From Hypsibius dujardini (Eukaryota > Tardigrada > Eutardigrada > Parachela > Hypsibiidae), in NCBI GenBank assembly GCA_001579985.1, contig LRSR01011655.1, positions 1 to 33,685 on the forward strand: a DNA stretch of 33,685 bases. The letters are read 5' to 3'. This document shows, piece after piece, positions 20,175 through 33,685 of the stretch (positions are counted from its first letter, which is position 1; every line of letters starts with the position of its first letter). The notes under the pieces were generated by a model. It did not search any database, was not told where the DNA came from, and worked only from the letters and a program-made list of their open reading frames with translations. The position numbers were made by a program, and so were the translations under genes.

Positions 20175-22167
20175 TTAAAACCAAGACCCCTGCAGACCTG
20201 GTTGAGGTCGGATACACTGACATCTCACACAATGGCCGAGAAGTTCTCCGCGTGGATTTTGCGTCAGCAAACGAGGACGTCGTTGAAGCAGATGCTTCAC
20301 AGCTTCCCTCAATAAAGGCGAAGAGAGGTACAACAAAATCGGATCCAACGTCGGCTCACACGTGTAGAGAAACACACGAAAAAAGTCATAATGCTGAAAA
20401 GCCGTGTGTAGACTGATCTTCGGGATAAAAGCTGCTAATATGCTGCGGAGGAAAAAAGGCGTCCAACAGATGGTGACCTCTAATGTGACCAACGTCAACA
20501 GGACAGTGCCGTAGTCAATGCAATTTGAGGGACGAGTAGTTTGTGTATGTGTTTCCGGTGCCGGAATCTGTGGTGGTGAAGCTTTTGTGGTAGGTGTGCT
20601 TGTGGGAAAAACCTTCATTGGATAGAGGCTGAACTTTATCCGAAAGCGACGCCGTTGTTTTTTGGTGTGAAGCACGAGGCACATAGCAATCCACATCGAC
20701 ACAACTGCCAGTATGCTGAAAGGGCGAGAATTATGTTACTAGTAATAATAATGGATCACGCAGTACTACATGCGGAGACCTGCCACTCACCAAGGTAGTA
20801 AATGTTACCAAAACAAAGCCAAGCTAACATTGTAAACCCAAACGTTTGCGTTTGAAGATTTTCGTCCAATCCACGCGAATGAAGATGAATGGCGCCGAAC
20901 AAAGACAATATACAGCCTTTCTTATGGATAAAACAAAGCGATTCTTGCCTCAACCCACCCATTCTAAAGCGCTACTTTCCCTGAAATATTGCTTGCTTCA
21001 AGAATTATTTTTAAATGATTTCATGTTCATTTGCCACTACCGTGTCTGTGGTCTTAACCGTAGAAGAATTAAAAAGTTAATGTTTATATTTTATTCTACT
21101 TTCGAACCGTCACAATTGGATGAATAATACAAGCCAAACTTCGGCTACGGGCTTGATTGTTTTGTCACTTAAAACCCATTAACTAATGATCGATCATGGT
21201 TGTCTGTTCGTCTTTGCGTCTGTGTGTCTGAACAAAGCATTAGCTACCACGAAAGCAAAAGTGACCAAAGTATCAAAAACACGAAACGAGACTTGACATT
21301 TTTTGAACAAAAACCGTAAAAAAAGCGACAACTGCGCATAAGGAAGAGCTCGAACGAACTTCCCACTTGATAGCATAATCAATTAGCATTAGGAAACTTC
21401 AGTGTCTGTTCATCTGATCCTCACAAAGTTTCAACATAAAAAGAAAAATTAGGTCGTCTGTCTGTTCAGTCAATATTACAACCAGATCTTTGGTGTCTTG
21501 GGAAAACGAAGGAACGGGCGGGAGGTTATTTATCGTACGATTTTTGTACAAAGAACAGGAAAGAAAACAGTTGTCCTCACCTTGTGCACAATATAAAAAT
21601 GGCGTACTTCGGTTGAGCACCGACGTTGGAATTGCATCTGCCGAAGAGAGTCGGCTGCCGGTAATACATAGTGTCCAGCACTACAAATGGCACCGTACAC
21701 GCCACAACATATCCCCACATCGCTGCCACGCAGATCCAGGCTGTCCTCTGGGAATGATGCAGTCGATATGAGTTGGGGAAGAGGACAGCCCACATGCGGG
21801 TCAGCGCGATGAGTTGGTGATGTCCCAGCGTGCCGCCCTGGCATAAATACCCACCAGCCACTCGCCACGTACAGATGCCCTCCCCGTAGGACCACCTTTG
21901 ACCGGGCTCTCGATAGAGGGCAAAGAAGATCTGCAAGGGTGCGACGTTGAAGAGGTAAGCGAGATTGCACAACACCAGACTGAAGAGGTAGATATTGAAG
22001 GGCGTTCGTAATGATGCGGTTTTGGCGAAGGTCACCGCCAGCAGACCGTTTCCGAAGAGGCTGGTAAGACTCAAGAAACCAAAAATGCTGGTTGTGAGGA
22101 TGTTTCGCTCTATTTCTGACGTAGAAGCGTTGCTGGCATTCGCAGTCACGTTACATAAGACAACCAT
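20175..22167 (-). CDS. Rhodopsin-like orphan GPCR (2 exons, 375 aa)
   Basis: Exon 1 is 22167-21581 and exon 2 is 20715-20175 (stop at the low end). The 865-nt intron is GT..AG, phase 2, in the middle of TM5, and joining gives a smooth hydrophobic helix (YAIFILCTSILAVV). The protein has three N-glycosylation sequons at the start (N6, N10, N13), seven membrane segments, GN at 39-40 in TM1, Cys99 and Cys178 for the usual TM3-ECL2 disulphide, Trp151 in TM4, CWTPF (279-283) in TM6 and DPILLY (320-325) in TM7, then a basic tail. Oddities: the E/DRY motif reads TRM (Arg124) and the TM2 Asp (2.50) position is Asn68. Ligand unknown. The third intracellular loop is moderately long and Pro/Thr-rich. A flatworm-restricted orphan group is possible but untested. 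Confidence 0.9.
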
Positions 22168-23234
22168 GATTGGAAAAATACGAAAAAAGGCAGTCGAAAA
22201 TCATACGTTTTGTGGTGAACAAAAGAATCCGAAGGTTACCCCGGGCACCTGGCACCACCGGGGAAGAGAGGGATTCGCGCAAAAAATGACTCCCGCGAAG
22301 ACCTCGAGATTCCCAGTACAATTCTAGATACTGGAGAAATGAGGTGGGATAGATGAACTAAATATAGCAACGAAATTCCTAAGGACTTTCGCAGATAAAC
22401 GACAGGCCTGATCAATTCGATCAGTCGAAGGAAAATGATGCGGCAAACCAAACACACACAAACCAGTTTGACGATGAAGATCACACGACGTAAACTAATT
22501 GACTAACTGCAGTGAACAGATCGCAGGCAACACCACATGGCCAATCGCCGTAGAAAAGCATGACGAAGCATAAAGAGTTCCAGGCGTAAGACTAAAAGAA
22601 CAAAGGGGCGGAGTCACACAGTGTGGCACCAAGCCCCAGAACAGAATGATAAACAGATGGAACAACAGGTGAATCCGGTTCCGATAGGGAGCAACTTCCG
22701 TTACCGCCTCACGCCAAACATTTGGCTGATCAATTCCCTCAGGGTTCAAGAGAGCCCTGAAAACAACCAGAATGAAATGCGTGCTTGTTGAGTTTACTAA
22801 TCTTAAAGGGGAATAACAGACGTCTGCTAAACAACGTATTTTTGAAACGCTTTTCGTGAGTTCCTGCATCCCTGGATGGTATTAGAGAGGAGGTGCAAAT
22901 CGTATTATGTATGCGGTTAAATGACTCTCGAGTTAAACCTCATCCACAGGAAATGCATGCTGATTATATGTAATTCGTTATTGATTGTTTCTGATTGGTC
23001 TCTGTCACGTCAGCACAATGTCGGAATGACGGAAACAACTAACTGCAGAGCAGCGGAACGGACGTCCTTCTAGTGCGAGCTATAGTCTAATCCTATTGAT
23101 CACTGATTGACAGGAGAGCAAACTGACAAGAGAGGACGGCACCATTCTGGGAATCAAGTCGGGTGCGCTATGTTATACCCAAAGTCCATGACGTTTGATT
23201 ACCTTGCTCACATAGCAAAACTGATGTCTGGGTT

Positions 23235-23620
23235 TTGCGCTTGAATGACCTTAATCAAAGCATTGCGTGTAAATTAAGCTACTCTACAAAGACCATTATT
23301 CCGTCTGAAGCATTCTATTGTAGGCTGGCTGCTTTCTCGGTGACTACTTCCTCTCGTGACGTGTCAAAATGCGACCGATATTTTTTGCTAAAACTGTCAA
23401 CCTCAATAGACATCCTTTCTCGTGGGTGTGTTTCTCTTGTTGATCCACCAAACCTGTGATGTAGCGCGCATAAGTAAAGGAGTTCAGCGCCAATCGCAAA
23501 AATAGACTGAATGAGAACACAGAAATCGGAGGGTAAGTGGAATCTCGAACCGCGAGCTTCAAAAACTAGTCTTATCGCACAGACTATAATATAAACAAGC
23601 CTATTCAGACACAGAAACAT
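23235..23620 (-). repeat. Possible tRNA-derived SINE-like fragment
   Basis: On the minus strand the phrase GGTTCGAGATTCC (around 23540-23552) resembles an RNA polymerase III B box (GGTTCGANTCC) with a 1-2 nt excess. The downstream text resembles interspersed repeats I associate with flatworm genomes. No convincing A box is seen at the right distance, and only one copy is in this window, so the call is tentative. Confidence 0.3.
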
Positions 23621-24602
23621 CATTCGCACAAGATATGAAGAATAAAAAAACGAGAGGGGGAAACTGGCGAAAATTAATTTGACGAAAATTAGAAACACGG
23701 AAAAACTAAAATCTGCAATATGAAAAACTATGAAAAGTGGAAAACACAGAAAAATAAACTTCAGGATATATTCAAAAAATGTGTTTTAACTTGTTTATTT
23801 GTTTAGTTCTAAGCAATACTGTGAAACGGAGTTAGAACATGCTGGTTTTTAGCTGCTTAATTAAGGACCCTAAAAGAACCAAAGAATCAGTGTATGAGTA
23901 CCAACGAAATGTAAAATACGGAAGTAAATAAGGGTGTATAATAGGAGTAGAACAGAAAATAAGAACTAGCAGGCGCATGGCAGCGAACAACGACTAACAC
24001 GCGGAAACGACTTCATCAGTTAATAATATTTTATTTTGGATGTTAAAGTATTAACCTTTTCGCGAAGGAAAATGTGACTTGTGCATCTGGCATCTGCATC
24101 GTTTCTTAGGTGTTCCTTTGTATGCCTTTTTATGACACGACCTTCACTTATTTTGGCGAGATCTGGCTAGTTATGGGATAAGGCGTTATATAAAATCAGG
24201 GGCCAGTTCTGTTACACGCGCGTACGTACAGTACTTATAACTCCCCGGCTGGTTATCATCGACGTTGTCTATACTTGTACTGTATGGTTGCAACTATCCT
24301 GCCTGACCCCGTACCTGACTTACAGTATACTTATACAAATGCCTATGCGTGGTAACTAAGATCGCCCTACCTGCCCTATACTTTTACTTACATACTTATA
24401 CTTATACCTATATTTATGTGTGGTGACTATTACCACCCTGTCTGACCACCCTATCTACCCTATTCTTATACTTACATACTTATGTGTAATGACTAGAGTT
24501 GTGTCCTCCCATGTCCTTACCCGTACGATATAGGGCTTATACCCCGTGCGAGACTCATTTTTGCACAAAACAAAAATTGTTGCATGTAACCCTATATGAA
24601 CT

Positions 24603-25306
24603 GTTAAAAAATTATGCTTTATTTCGAAAGAAGATATATAGGTCTGTGAAACATTTGCTCGGTTCGACGTTGGGGCAGGAGCAGAACAGGTGCTATGCCT
24701 TGGTTTGTGGCAGCACCTAAAAATTAAGCGTGGCCCGGTTAATGGCAGACTTTCCCAAGTTCGCTAACCCAGATCAAAACTGGTTCGTATTTCTCAAAGC
24801 AGAGCGTGAGCAATAACAAGTTACAACACGTATGTTGTAGTAATTTGATGGGGCTATCCTACGCAAAAGAAAAAATAATAATTTAGCGGCAATTTTGGCT
24901 TTGAAAAAAAGAACGTTGCAGGGTCAAGTTCAGCCAGTTTGTTAAATTATGCATTTCGGACTTTAGATAAAAACTGAAAAACCCAAAATGCAACAACAAA
25001 CATTATTTTTTAGTAGTGAGGGGTGCAATAACTGGGCTCTTTAATGTAATTGAACTTATTCCAATCGCATAACAATTGAGAAAGTTATTGACGTGGACTC
25101 GTACACCAATTTTGAGTCTGAAAATGTCTACATTTTTTTAAAAGGTCTCCCTCAGTTTAGTGGTGCACGATTGATTGAATATTTTGGATTTTTTTCCTTG
25201 TACAGTACACTGACATAGATCTATAGTTTGCCGTTTTAGGTTTTTAGATTCGCTTATAAAGTTGAGGGAGATCTGAAATACGGTTCATGGGACAAATTAT
25301 AACAGT
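24603..25306 (+). repeat. ~700-bp interspersed repeat family S, copy 2
   Basis: Second copy of the element at 14563-15268, same orientation, about 10 kb away. It shares the phrases listed there in the same order and ends at the same place (gggacaaattataaca), after which the two flanks differ completely. This defines the right boundary well. Confidence 0.85.
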
Positions 25307-25731
25307 GTTCGTTCGTGTTCGTTGGAATTTCGTAGTTTTTCGTTTTTTCGTTTTTTTTTTGTTTCGTTTGTTTCGTAATTTTCAATTGTAGGCCCATTTG
25401 TACGGGCAATATGAGCAATGCGCTGCAGCGAGTGAGAATCCACCTTGAAATGATTAGCCAAATATCAAGCGGCAATCATACGGGAACGCATAAGAACATC
25501 CAACTAGCCACCCAACCTCATACTCTGGACGACGTACCCGAAACTCGAAATTCTTTATCGAAGATCATTTATGGAAAAGACAACTGGGCATTTCAACCAA
25601 ACGATGTATGGTGCTTGACGGTGTTAGTTCTGAAAACCACCGCGAGGCAGATCTAAACCTCACTTTAAGCATACATCGGACCCTTTTCATCACCATACAT
25701 TCCTAAGGTCTGTAATCGCTGGTCATGGCAG

Positions 25732-28700
25732 CTATTCTGGGGGCACAATCTGCCGGTACAACCTCATGCAAGGATGGTAGTAGATTTTCCGCTTAACAAC
25801 CGCCGAAACGTCGTGAATGATAAGGTACTTGCTGCCGCTGCAGTCACGACTCTTGGGGTTTATGTCAAATATCTGCGCCCACTCTGGAATATGGATGAGA
25901 CTCATGTTGAGGAACTTTGGAATTTGTCCTCCGATGAAGACATCGTCTATCCAGTGCATATGGAGACGCTTAGATGCCTGGAGCACGGAGGTGATGGAAG
26001 ACTGGGGAAAGATGTAGAGGTGACCCTCAGCAAAGGGGGGATAGGTGGCGTCAGGGTATTCCTGCAATGTGAGTGCCCATTTTTCCGTGGCCAGACGTCG
26101 GACAACCGCACCGGTGATGATGTGACCGAGGATAAAATTCTGCAGATAAGCATTACAGATATAACAATAGGAGGGGACACGTCACAATCCGACAGAACCT
26201 TTTCAATTATCAGTTGTGTTGACCATTGCTTTTTTTCGCGAAATATTGAACATCACCTCTTTCTCATGGACTCATCAACTCGTTTTCCAAACACAAAGTC
26301 AAAGGGTAAAATTTCAAAATATTGTTTTGTCCTTTGTCAACCAAAAATTTGTACGAATGATTTTTAATTTACTATCTTCTTGTAATTAAAACTTCGTTCT
26401 ATAATTTTTACTTCTAGCCGAAGTTATTTAACAAACTTTGGCTTCTATTCTAAATTTTTAATTTAAAATTTTAGTATGGTAACTTTAAGTTTAGCATTTT
26501 GAGTCAACTAACAAAATTTAAGTAAAGAAATTAGTTACTAAGTATTGTATCTTCTTAGTTTAGTTTTCCTTCTCTAATCGGCCAGCCATCAGTTGTAATG
26601 GCGTTTCAAAAGAATAGCTATGTCCTTTCTGAACCATTATTATGGTTCATAGATTACAAATCATTTAAGGGAGGATTGCATATTTCAAACTACAGTGCAT
26701 CATTCGATCGGAATTGCCTCAACACAACACATTTTGTTGGCACATTAAATGCGTTATTTTGTATTTGCTTAGGGGAATGAGATCATTTCTCGAAGATGTC
26801 ATTCCCGTAAAATTTGGTCTTCGGTAGAAAAAAAAGGTTCCTCTTAGAACAAAAAATTCTTTGAGTGTTAAATAAATCTCAAAAATAAAGAAAGAGGTCT
26901 AAACAATATTAACTACCGAAGATCAAGCAGTTAATTGATTCAACCAGGACCATGTATTACCTATTTACCGTCTCATTTTCAAGGGGTCGCAGGCGTTCTA
27001 GCACCCCAAAGATGTTGATCCATGTGTCTTCGTCCGCTTTGCCAATAAACTGTGCACTTTGACAGTTTTTGGCGCCCCAATCAAGGAACGCCAACATGAG
27101 TTGTGTCTGGTTGTGATAGGCATCGGTGATGCTGGTGATTTGCAGAAGGTCTCCGAAGAAGGCGTGCTCACTACGCAGTTCTCGGTGCAAATCATCGTTC
27201 GTCGACCCAAAAGCTCCAAATCCAAACACGAGAGCAACGTTTCGTTTTCGGGCATGAAGACCCCAAGTCTCCCGTACAGCTGCTCTGTCTTTCGCATTTC
27301 CGGGTCGGGAAGGGATAATGAGCAATAAATATGGATGGCTTGAGAGGTCATCTGAAAATAAAAAATACTATTCCTGCCAAAGTCCCATTTAAGGATCGAA
27401 TTCAGCGACCAAATATAATTCACTTGGGAAGTATTTCAGATGCCGAATTCAAATTGACTCCACTTTAAGTTTTATTTAGAGAATCACATTTATGACAGTT
27501 TTCAAAACTTATTTCACCGTTGTTATCCCAATAACTTTTTTTGGCAGAATTTTCAAGTTGGGAAAACAATGGACGATTCAATTTTCTCTGAATTTGACTG
27601 TAAAAACGTCGACTTTCGAAAGAATTTCATTTGATAATTTCTGACACTGTTCCTCTTGAAATTCAATTTGGAATCGATTGGCATCAGCAGAATCATTTTT
27701 CGGTATGTGGGGCAGGGCCTTAAATAGTGTCTATTAATACACAAAATGCATACTTTTTAAAAAAAATGTGCATCTTTAATTATCAAAATGTCGACGATTA
27801 AAAAAGTTCAAATCCGAAGAGATTTGCGATCACCCCCTCGATATTAAGGGGACTTCTGCGCCCAGGGGGGGCGGGTCTTGAATGGGGGCGACAAATAGAA
27901 AGCACTTTTCTGCTTGCTAATGCATAGAGCTGAAATAACGCGAAACCCATACGGGGAAAGCGTCTAATTATTTAATACTGTGTGAAGTTGCCAATAAGAT
28001 ATCCACTGTGTTTTTCAAATCTTTGTTTTTACTCCTTACCGGCTTTTCTGTTTTGCTTTCTTGGCGAACCAAAAATCTTTTTATTCTCGCGAATTTTTGT
28101 CCTGCATTGCATTGCATAGTCTTTATTAAATATTCCTAATTTTTTATGATGATAATTCGTAAGAATGACTCGTGAACAGTTGACGAAACTGCTGAAATTA
28201 ACCTCTGGGGCGGGGGCGCTCCCGCCCCCAGGGGGTTGTAGATCATTAGTGTTTTGCTATTTTAGGCCCTGATGTGGGGGCGAGGCTATGAGTCATTTCT
28301 GCAATGCCACTCGTAATTGTCATGTCAGTCGCAAGAATGACTTGTAGCTCCGTCCCCTGTCATTCAAAGAAGATTCTGCCTATGCCAATCGATTCCAAAT
28401 TGAATTTTGAAAGTGATGATGTCAAAAATCATAAAATAAATATTTTCTGAAAATTGACATTTTTTGTTAACAGTCAAAATCGGTGAGGCCGAAATCGTCA
28501 ATTGTTTTCTCAGACTCTTTGAAATCCTGCAAAGAAACGTTATTGGAACAACAACGGTGAAATATATCCAGGAAACCATCATGAACATGATTCTATTCAT
28601 AAAACTAAAATTGGAGTCAATTCGAGATTCGGCATCTGAAATGCTTCCCGAGTCAGGTGTGCCACACCTTCATAGATCAGGTCTCAAAAGTTGTGTGACA

Positions 28701-29485
28701 AACAAATAACGAAAATGCAACTTTGTTACCAACAAAAAAATGAAATAATTAAATTATCTGGGCTTCTTTGGGGGAGGGGGGTTATTTATCGATGGGATCA
28801 GAGCGATAGAGTTTGTGGGTCCTAGGGATGGAGCATTTTACGGATTGACGCAACAGCACAGTATTTATTGAACCCCTTCAATGTAGCTTCAAGTGCCACT
28901 AGAGCAAGGTATTCTCAAATCAGGAGATTTTGCACGTCCGCATGTTTAAACTACTGCATAAATATGATCAATAGCCTCTGACATGGCAATTATGCTACCT
29001 TCATGAGTAATGTCAGATCGACAGAAAATCACGTGAAACACGATGACTTACCACAAACTGTCAGAGCGACATGTTCAAAAACATGATCAATTGTAATTTG
29101 AACGTAATCTCAAACAATCAATCGTCTGACCATTAAGAGCACATTTTACGGTCTCCGACCTGTCACAGATTATGAATGTTGCCTCAGAATCTAGACGTTG
29201 CCTACCTGAGCAGAAGTCAGGAGCTAAGAAGTATCTTCCTGTTTGGTTGCAATCACTTCGTTCCACTGTTGTTCCATTGTCATTCACAAGCAGCAAGGAT
29301 GCATCATCAGAGGCGTGCAATTTGGTAGATTCTTCTCGGATGAAGAGACGAAAAGGACGACGCCAAAGCAGGTAGAACACTAACAGCCCCAGAATGAAGG
29401 CTATTCGTTTGCGGTATGCAGAGGTCAGATTTATACGCTGCCGGTTGGATGTAATTGGGATACCGTCACCCCTTGAATTGGACAT
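25732..29485 (-). CDS. GT31 beta-1,3-galactosyltransferase-like protein (3 exons, 356 aa)
   Basis: Golgi type II glycosyltransferase expected to add a beta-1,3-linked galactose (or GlcNAc) to a glycan acceptor from a UDP-sugar. Minus-strand exons: 29485-29206, 27351-26969, 26139-25732; intron phases 1 and 0, all GT..AG, and the joined frame is open. Order of features: short cytoplasmic tail, membrane anchor at about 28-44 (IAFILGLLVFYLLW), stem with sequons, then the catalytic domain with PSRPGNAKDRAAVRETWG (107-124, family motif IRxTWG), the DxD metal-binding motif as DED (200-202), a YPDATYPPFAEG segment where the family has YPxYxxG, and DDVFIGG (286-292, usually EDVYVG). Length is normal for the family. 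Exact acceptor and linkage cannot be assigned. A broken copy of its last exon lies at 16660-17519. Confidence 0.93.
27421..27710 (-). repeat. Dispersed repeat family R, copy 2 (inverted) in GT31 intron 1
   Basis: Read on the minus strand it gives gattctgctgatgccaatcg, caaattgaattt, gttttcccaactt, gttattgggataacaacgg and ggcatctgaaat in the same order as the copy at 28350-28655. It is inverted relative to that copy and separated from it by about 630 nt. Confidence 0.75.
28205..28231. repeat. GC-rich near-palindrome in GT31 intron 1
   Basis: ctggggcgggggc followed by gctcccgcccccag forms a near-perfect 13-bp stem with almost no loop. It resembles the GC hairpin that starts repeat family R and may be a remnant of another copy. 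Confidence 0.55.
28350..28655 (+). repeat. Dispersed repeat family R, copy 3 in GT31 intron 1
   Basis: Shares ordered phrases with 4371-4710 and with the inverted copy at 27421-27710, including gattctgcctatgccaatcg, gttattggaacaacaacgg and ggcatctgaaatgcttccc. Just upstream (28270-28360) are weak remnants of the GC hairpin that caps copy 1 (gtgggggcgaggc and agctccgtcccctgtc). Confidence 0.75.
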
Positions 29486-30920
29486 TTTTAAAAATATGTA
29501 AAGACGTACCCTGCGTACTGAAAAATTGTCATTTAGACGGACTCAAAATGACCCGTTATGTGTAGGCATAAAGAGCGTAGGAAGACCGCAATTTGTCTTG
29601 AAATGTTGTCGCGCACTTTTTGTGCCATTAAAACGACGTAAAATAACTTTTATCCTTATCGTCATGATTAGCTAATAATCCATTTCAAAATACTGCGTAC
29701 TTCTTTTTCACTCCCCCTGCCATGTTAGATGTCTTATGCCCGGATTATGACGTTGTACTACGGGTATGCATAACAAAAGAGTGCTCCATTCTACGCTAAT
29801 AAGAATTTATCCTCCATCAGATTGTCACGTTGAAGCACTCCAAAACCAGACAGGCGGTGTACCCAGCACCCTGTGACGCTATTGCAGTACGGATAAAATA
29901 ACAAATCGAGATTGACAAAAAAAGCCGAGTGGCCCAAAAAAAAACCTGCCACACTTTAAAATGTATTGCTCATGACTTTCCATCATGACTGTTGCTGAAC
30001 TTGAATGGGATGTTTTTTATTCTATTATTTTATTCTATTATTTTTTTATTCTATTTTAAAAGCTATTTTATGTAGGATGTAGGATTTAGCTATTTTAAAA
30101 TAGAAACACCGTGGTCTTCTACCGCTGATTATTTGAATTAAGCGATAGATGATATACTAAATAAAATTTCATTTTTAATGAAAAAGCGAGAAATTCATCA
30201 TTCCAAATTGCAATATAGTTTTTTCCAAGTACGAAGTATAACAATCGTTTTTTTAAGCAACAAACTGTACAAAGTAATAATTGTTCTCGAGTTTTCTATA
30301 AATTTATATGTCACGCTTTTAGAATAAAAATAAAATCATAAGGCTCTAGCTTGCTATTCCTCCGAGTATTTTAAACTAAAAATTTAAACTTAGGAGCTAA
30401 ATTTTAAAAACTCAGCGAGTTATTTAAATATAGGTGACATCGTCCAATGTTTATTAATGTCTCATATTTTTTAATATGACCCTCCTCAGGGATCCGCACG
30501 TGAGCGCATATTCTCTTCCATGAAAGATTTTTTAACCGAAATATAGTCTGGAAAACTGAATAGCAAAAAACCAGAAGAAAAACACAGATATAAAAAACCT
30601 AGGAGGCTATAAACTGAGTCCGTCCAAACGCATAGAAAATGTATTTTGCCTCCTTTTTGTCATGGATACATTAACGATTGTACTTTATATATATATTCAT
30701 AAAGCGCAAAAATCACAGATCATCTCATCCAGAGATATCTCTAAAAAGGACAATAGCTGTTAAAGGCGAAAGGATATCACAATAAAACCGGGACGAAAAG
30801 AAACCATCATTTCTCGACGGATAGCTGTTAAAATCATCACGTCAACCGAAAGAAAAGATTGACCAAAAAAGGCACGACCAGAATGGATAATAACGGGTAT
30901 TTATCGCGAACCCAGTCCGA
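29486..30920. other. Spacer between GT31 5' end and ABC transporter 3' end
   Basis: AT-rich, with a ttctattatttt simple repeat near 30017-30057 and a possible transposase scrap at about 30479-30612. No gene supported otherwise. It should hold the GT31 promoter and the ABC transporter 3' UTR, both transcribed leftward. Confidence 0.5.
30479..30612 (+). pseudogene. Possible hAT-type transposase C-terminal remnant
   Basis: One + frame reads GSARERIFSSMKDFLTEI, a stop (TAG), then SGKLNSKK. The pattern SAxER.FS..K...TE...L resembles the C-terminal dimerisation segment of hAT transposases (and domesticated relatives), where a stop-free R/W is expected. The match is short (about 35 residues) and has an in-frame stop, so this is only a suggestion. 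Confidence 0.25.

Positions 30921-33685
<2,765 letters not shown>

Larger units (their letters stand above)
22168..25731. other. Repeat-derived intergenic region between GPCR and GT31 gene
   Basis: No convincing gene. It holds a 375-bp minus-strand open frame (22495-22869) with hydrophobic residues but no family I recognise, a probable SINE-like stretch (about 22930-23700), simple tatacttatac-rich DNA (about 24230-24490), the second ~700-bp repeat copy (24603-25306) and a T/G-rich low-complexity tract (25305-25380). Confidence 0.5.

Noticed and set aside
19832-20416. Plus-strand open frames of 88-105 codons
   Set aside because: No motif, no splice partner, and the right part is antisense to the GPCR last exon.
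22495-22869. 124-codon minus-strand frame upstream of the GPCR
   Set aside because: Hydrophobic in part but no family match, no splice partner; GPCR already has a complete start. Kept only as a note in the spacer entry.
26598-26780. 60-codon plus-strand frame
   Set aside because: Lies inside intron 2 of the GT31 gene on the other strand and has no recognisable content.

Overview
The window is a eukaryotic genomic segment with spliced genes. All predicted introns are GT..AG, most are 60-115 nt, a few are 0.4-1.9 kb, and the flanks are AT-rich and repeat-laden. Gene content (three clustered facilitative sugar transporters, a rhodopsin-like GPCR, a GT31 galactosyltransferase, an ABCC/MRP transporter) is that of a bilaterian. 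A flatworm (Platyhelminthes) is my best guess from the look of the proteins and repeats, but this is inference. The class cannot be fixed from the sequence alone. A single N at about 12323 marks it as draft assembly.

Layout. (1) 154-14354, + strand: a head-to-tail cluster of three complete ten-exon GLUT (SLC2-like) genes, here called A, B and C. They encode about 547, 538 and 541 aa. Intron phases are identical (0,0,2,1,1,0,0,1,0) and exons 2-6, 8 and 9 have identical lengths, so they are recent-to-moderate tandem duplicates with open frames. (2) 14355-20170: a gene-poor, repeat-rich stretch. It holds one copy of a roughly 700-bp interspersed repeat, a broken GT31 exon split by a hairpin-like element with terminal inverted repeats, and a decayed 3' end of a retroelement polyprotein (reverse-transcriptase C-terminal part with zinc-finger/nuclease-like tail). 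(3) 20175-22167, - strand: a two-exon rhodopsin-like GPCR (375 aa) with non-canonical DRY, D2.50 and NPxxY motifs. (4) 22168-25731: repeat-derived DNA, including the second copy of the 700-bp repeat. (5) 25732-29485, - strand: a complete three-exon GT31 beta-1,3-galactosyltransferase-like gene (356 aa). Its first intron carries two inverted copies of another repeat family. (6) 30921-33685, - strand: the last eight exons of an ABCC (MRP1-like) transporter, whose 5' part lies beyond the right edge.

No prokaryote-type system, CRISPR array, operon or RNA gene was found. The genes are unrelated neighbours (sugar uptake, signalling, glycan synthesis, export) rather than one pathway. The most interesting signals are the divergence of normally conserved sugar-pocket residues across the GLUT trio, the unusual GPCR motifs, the GT31 pseudogene split by a hairpin element, and the large inverted repeat inside the GT31 intron.
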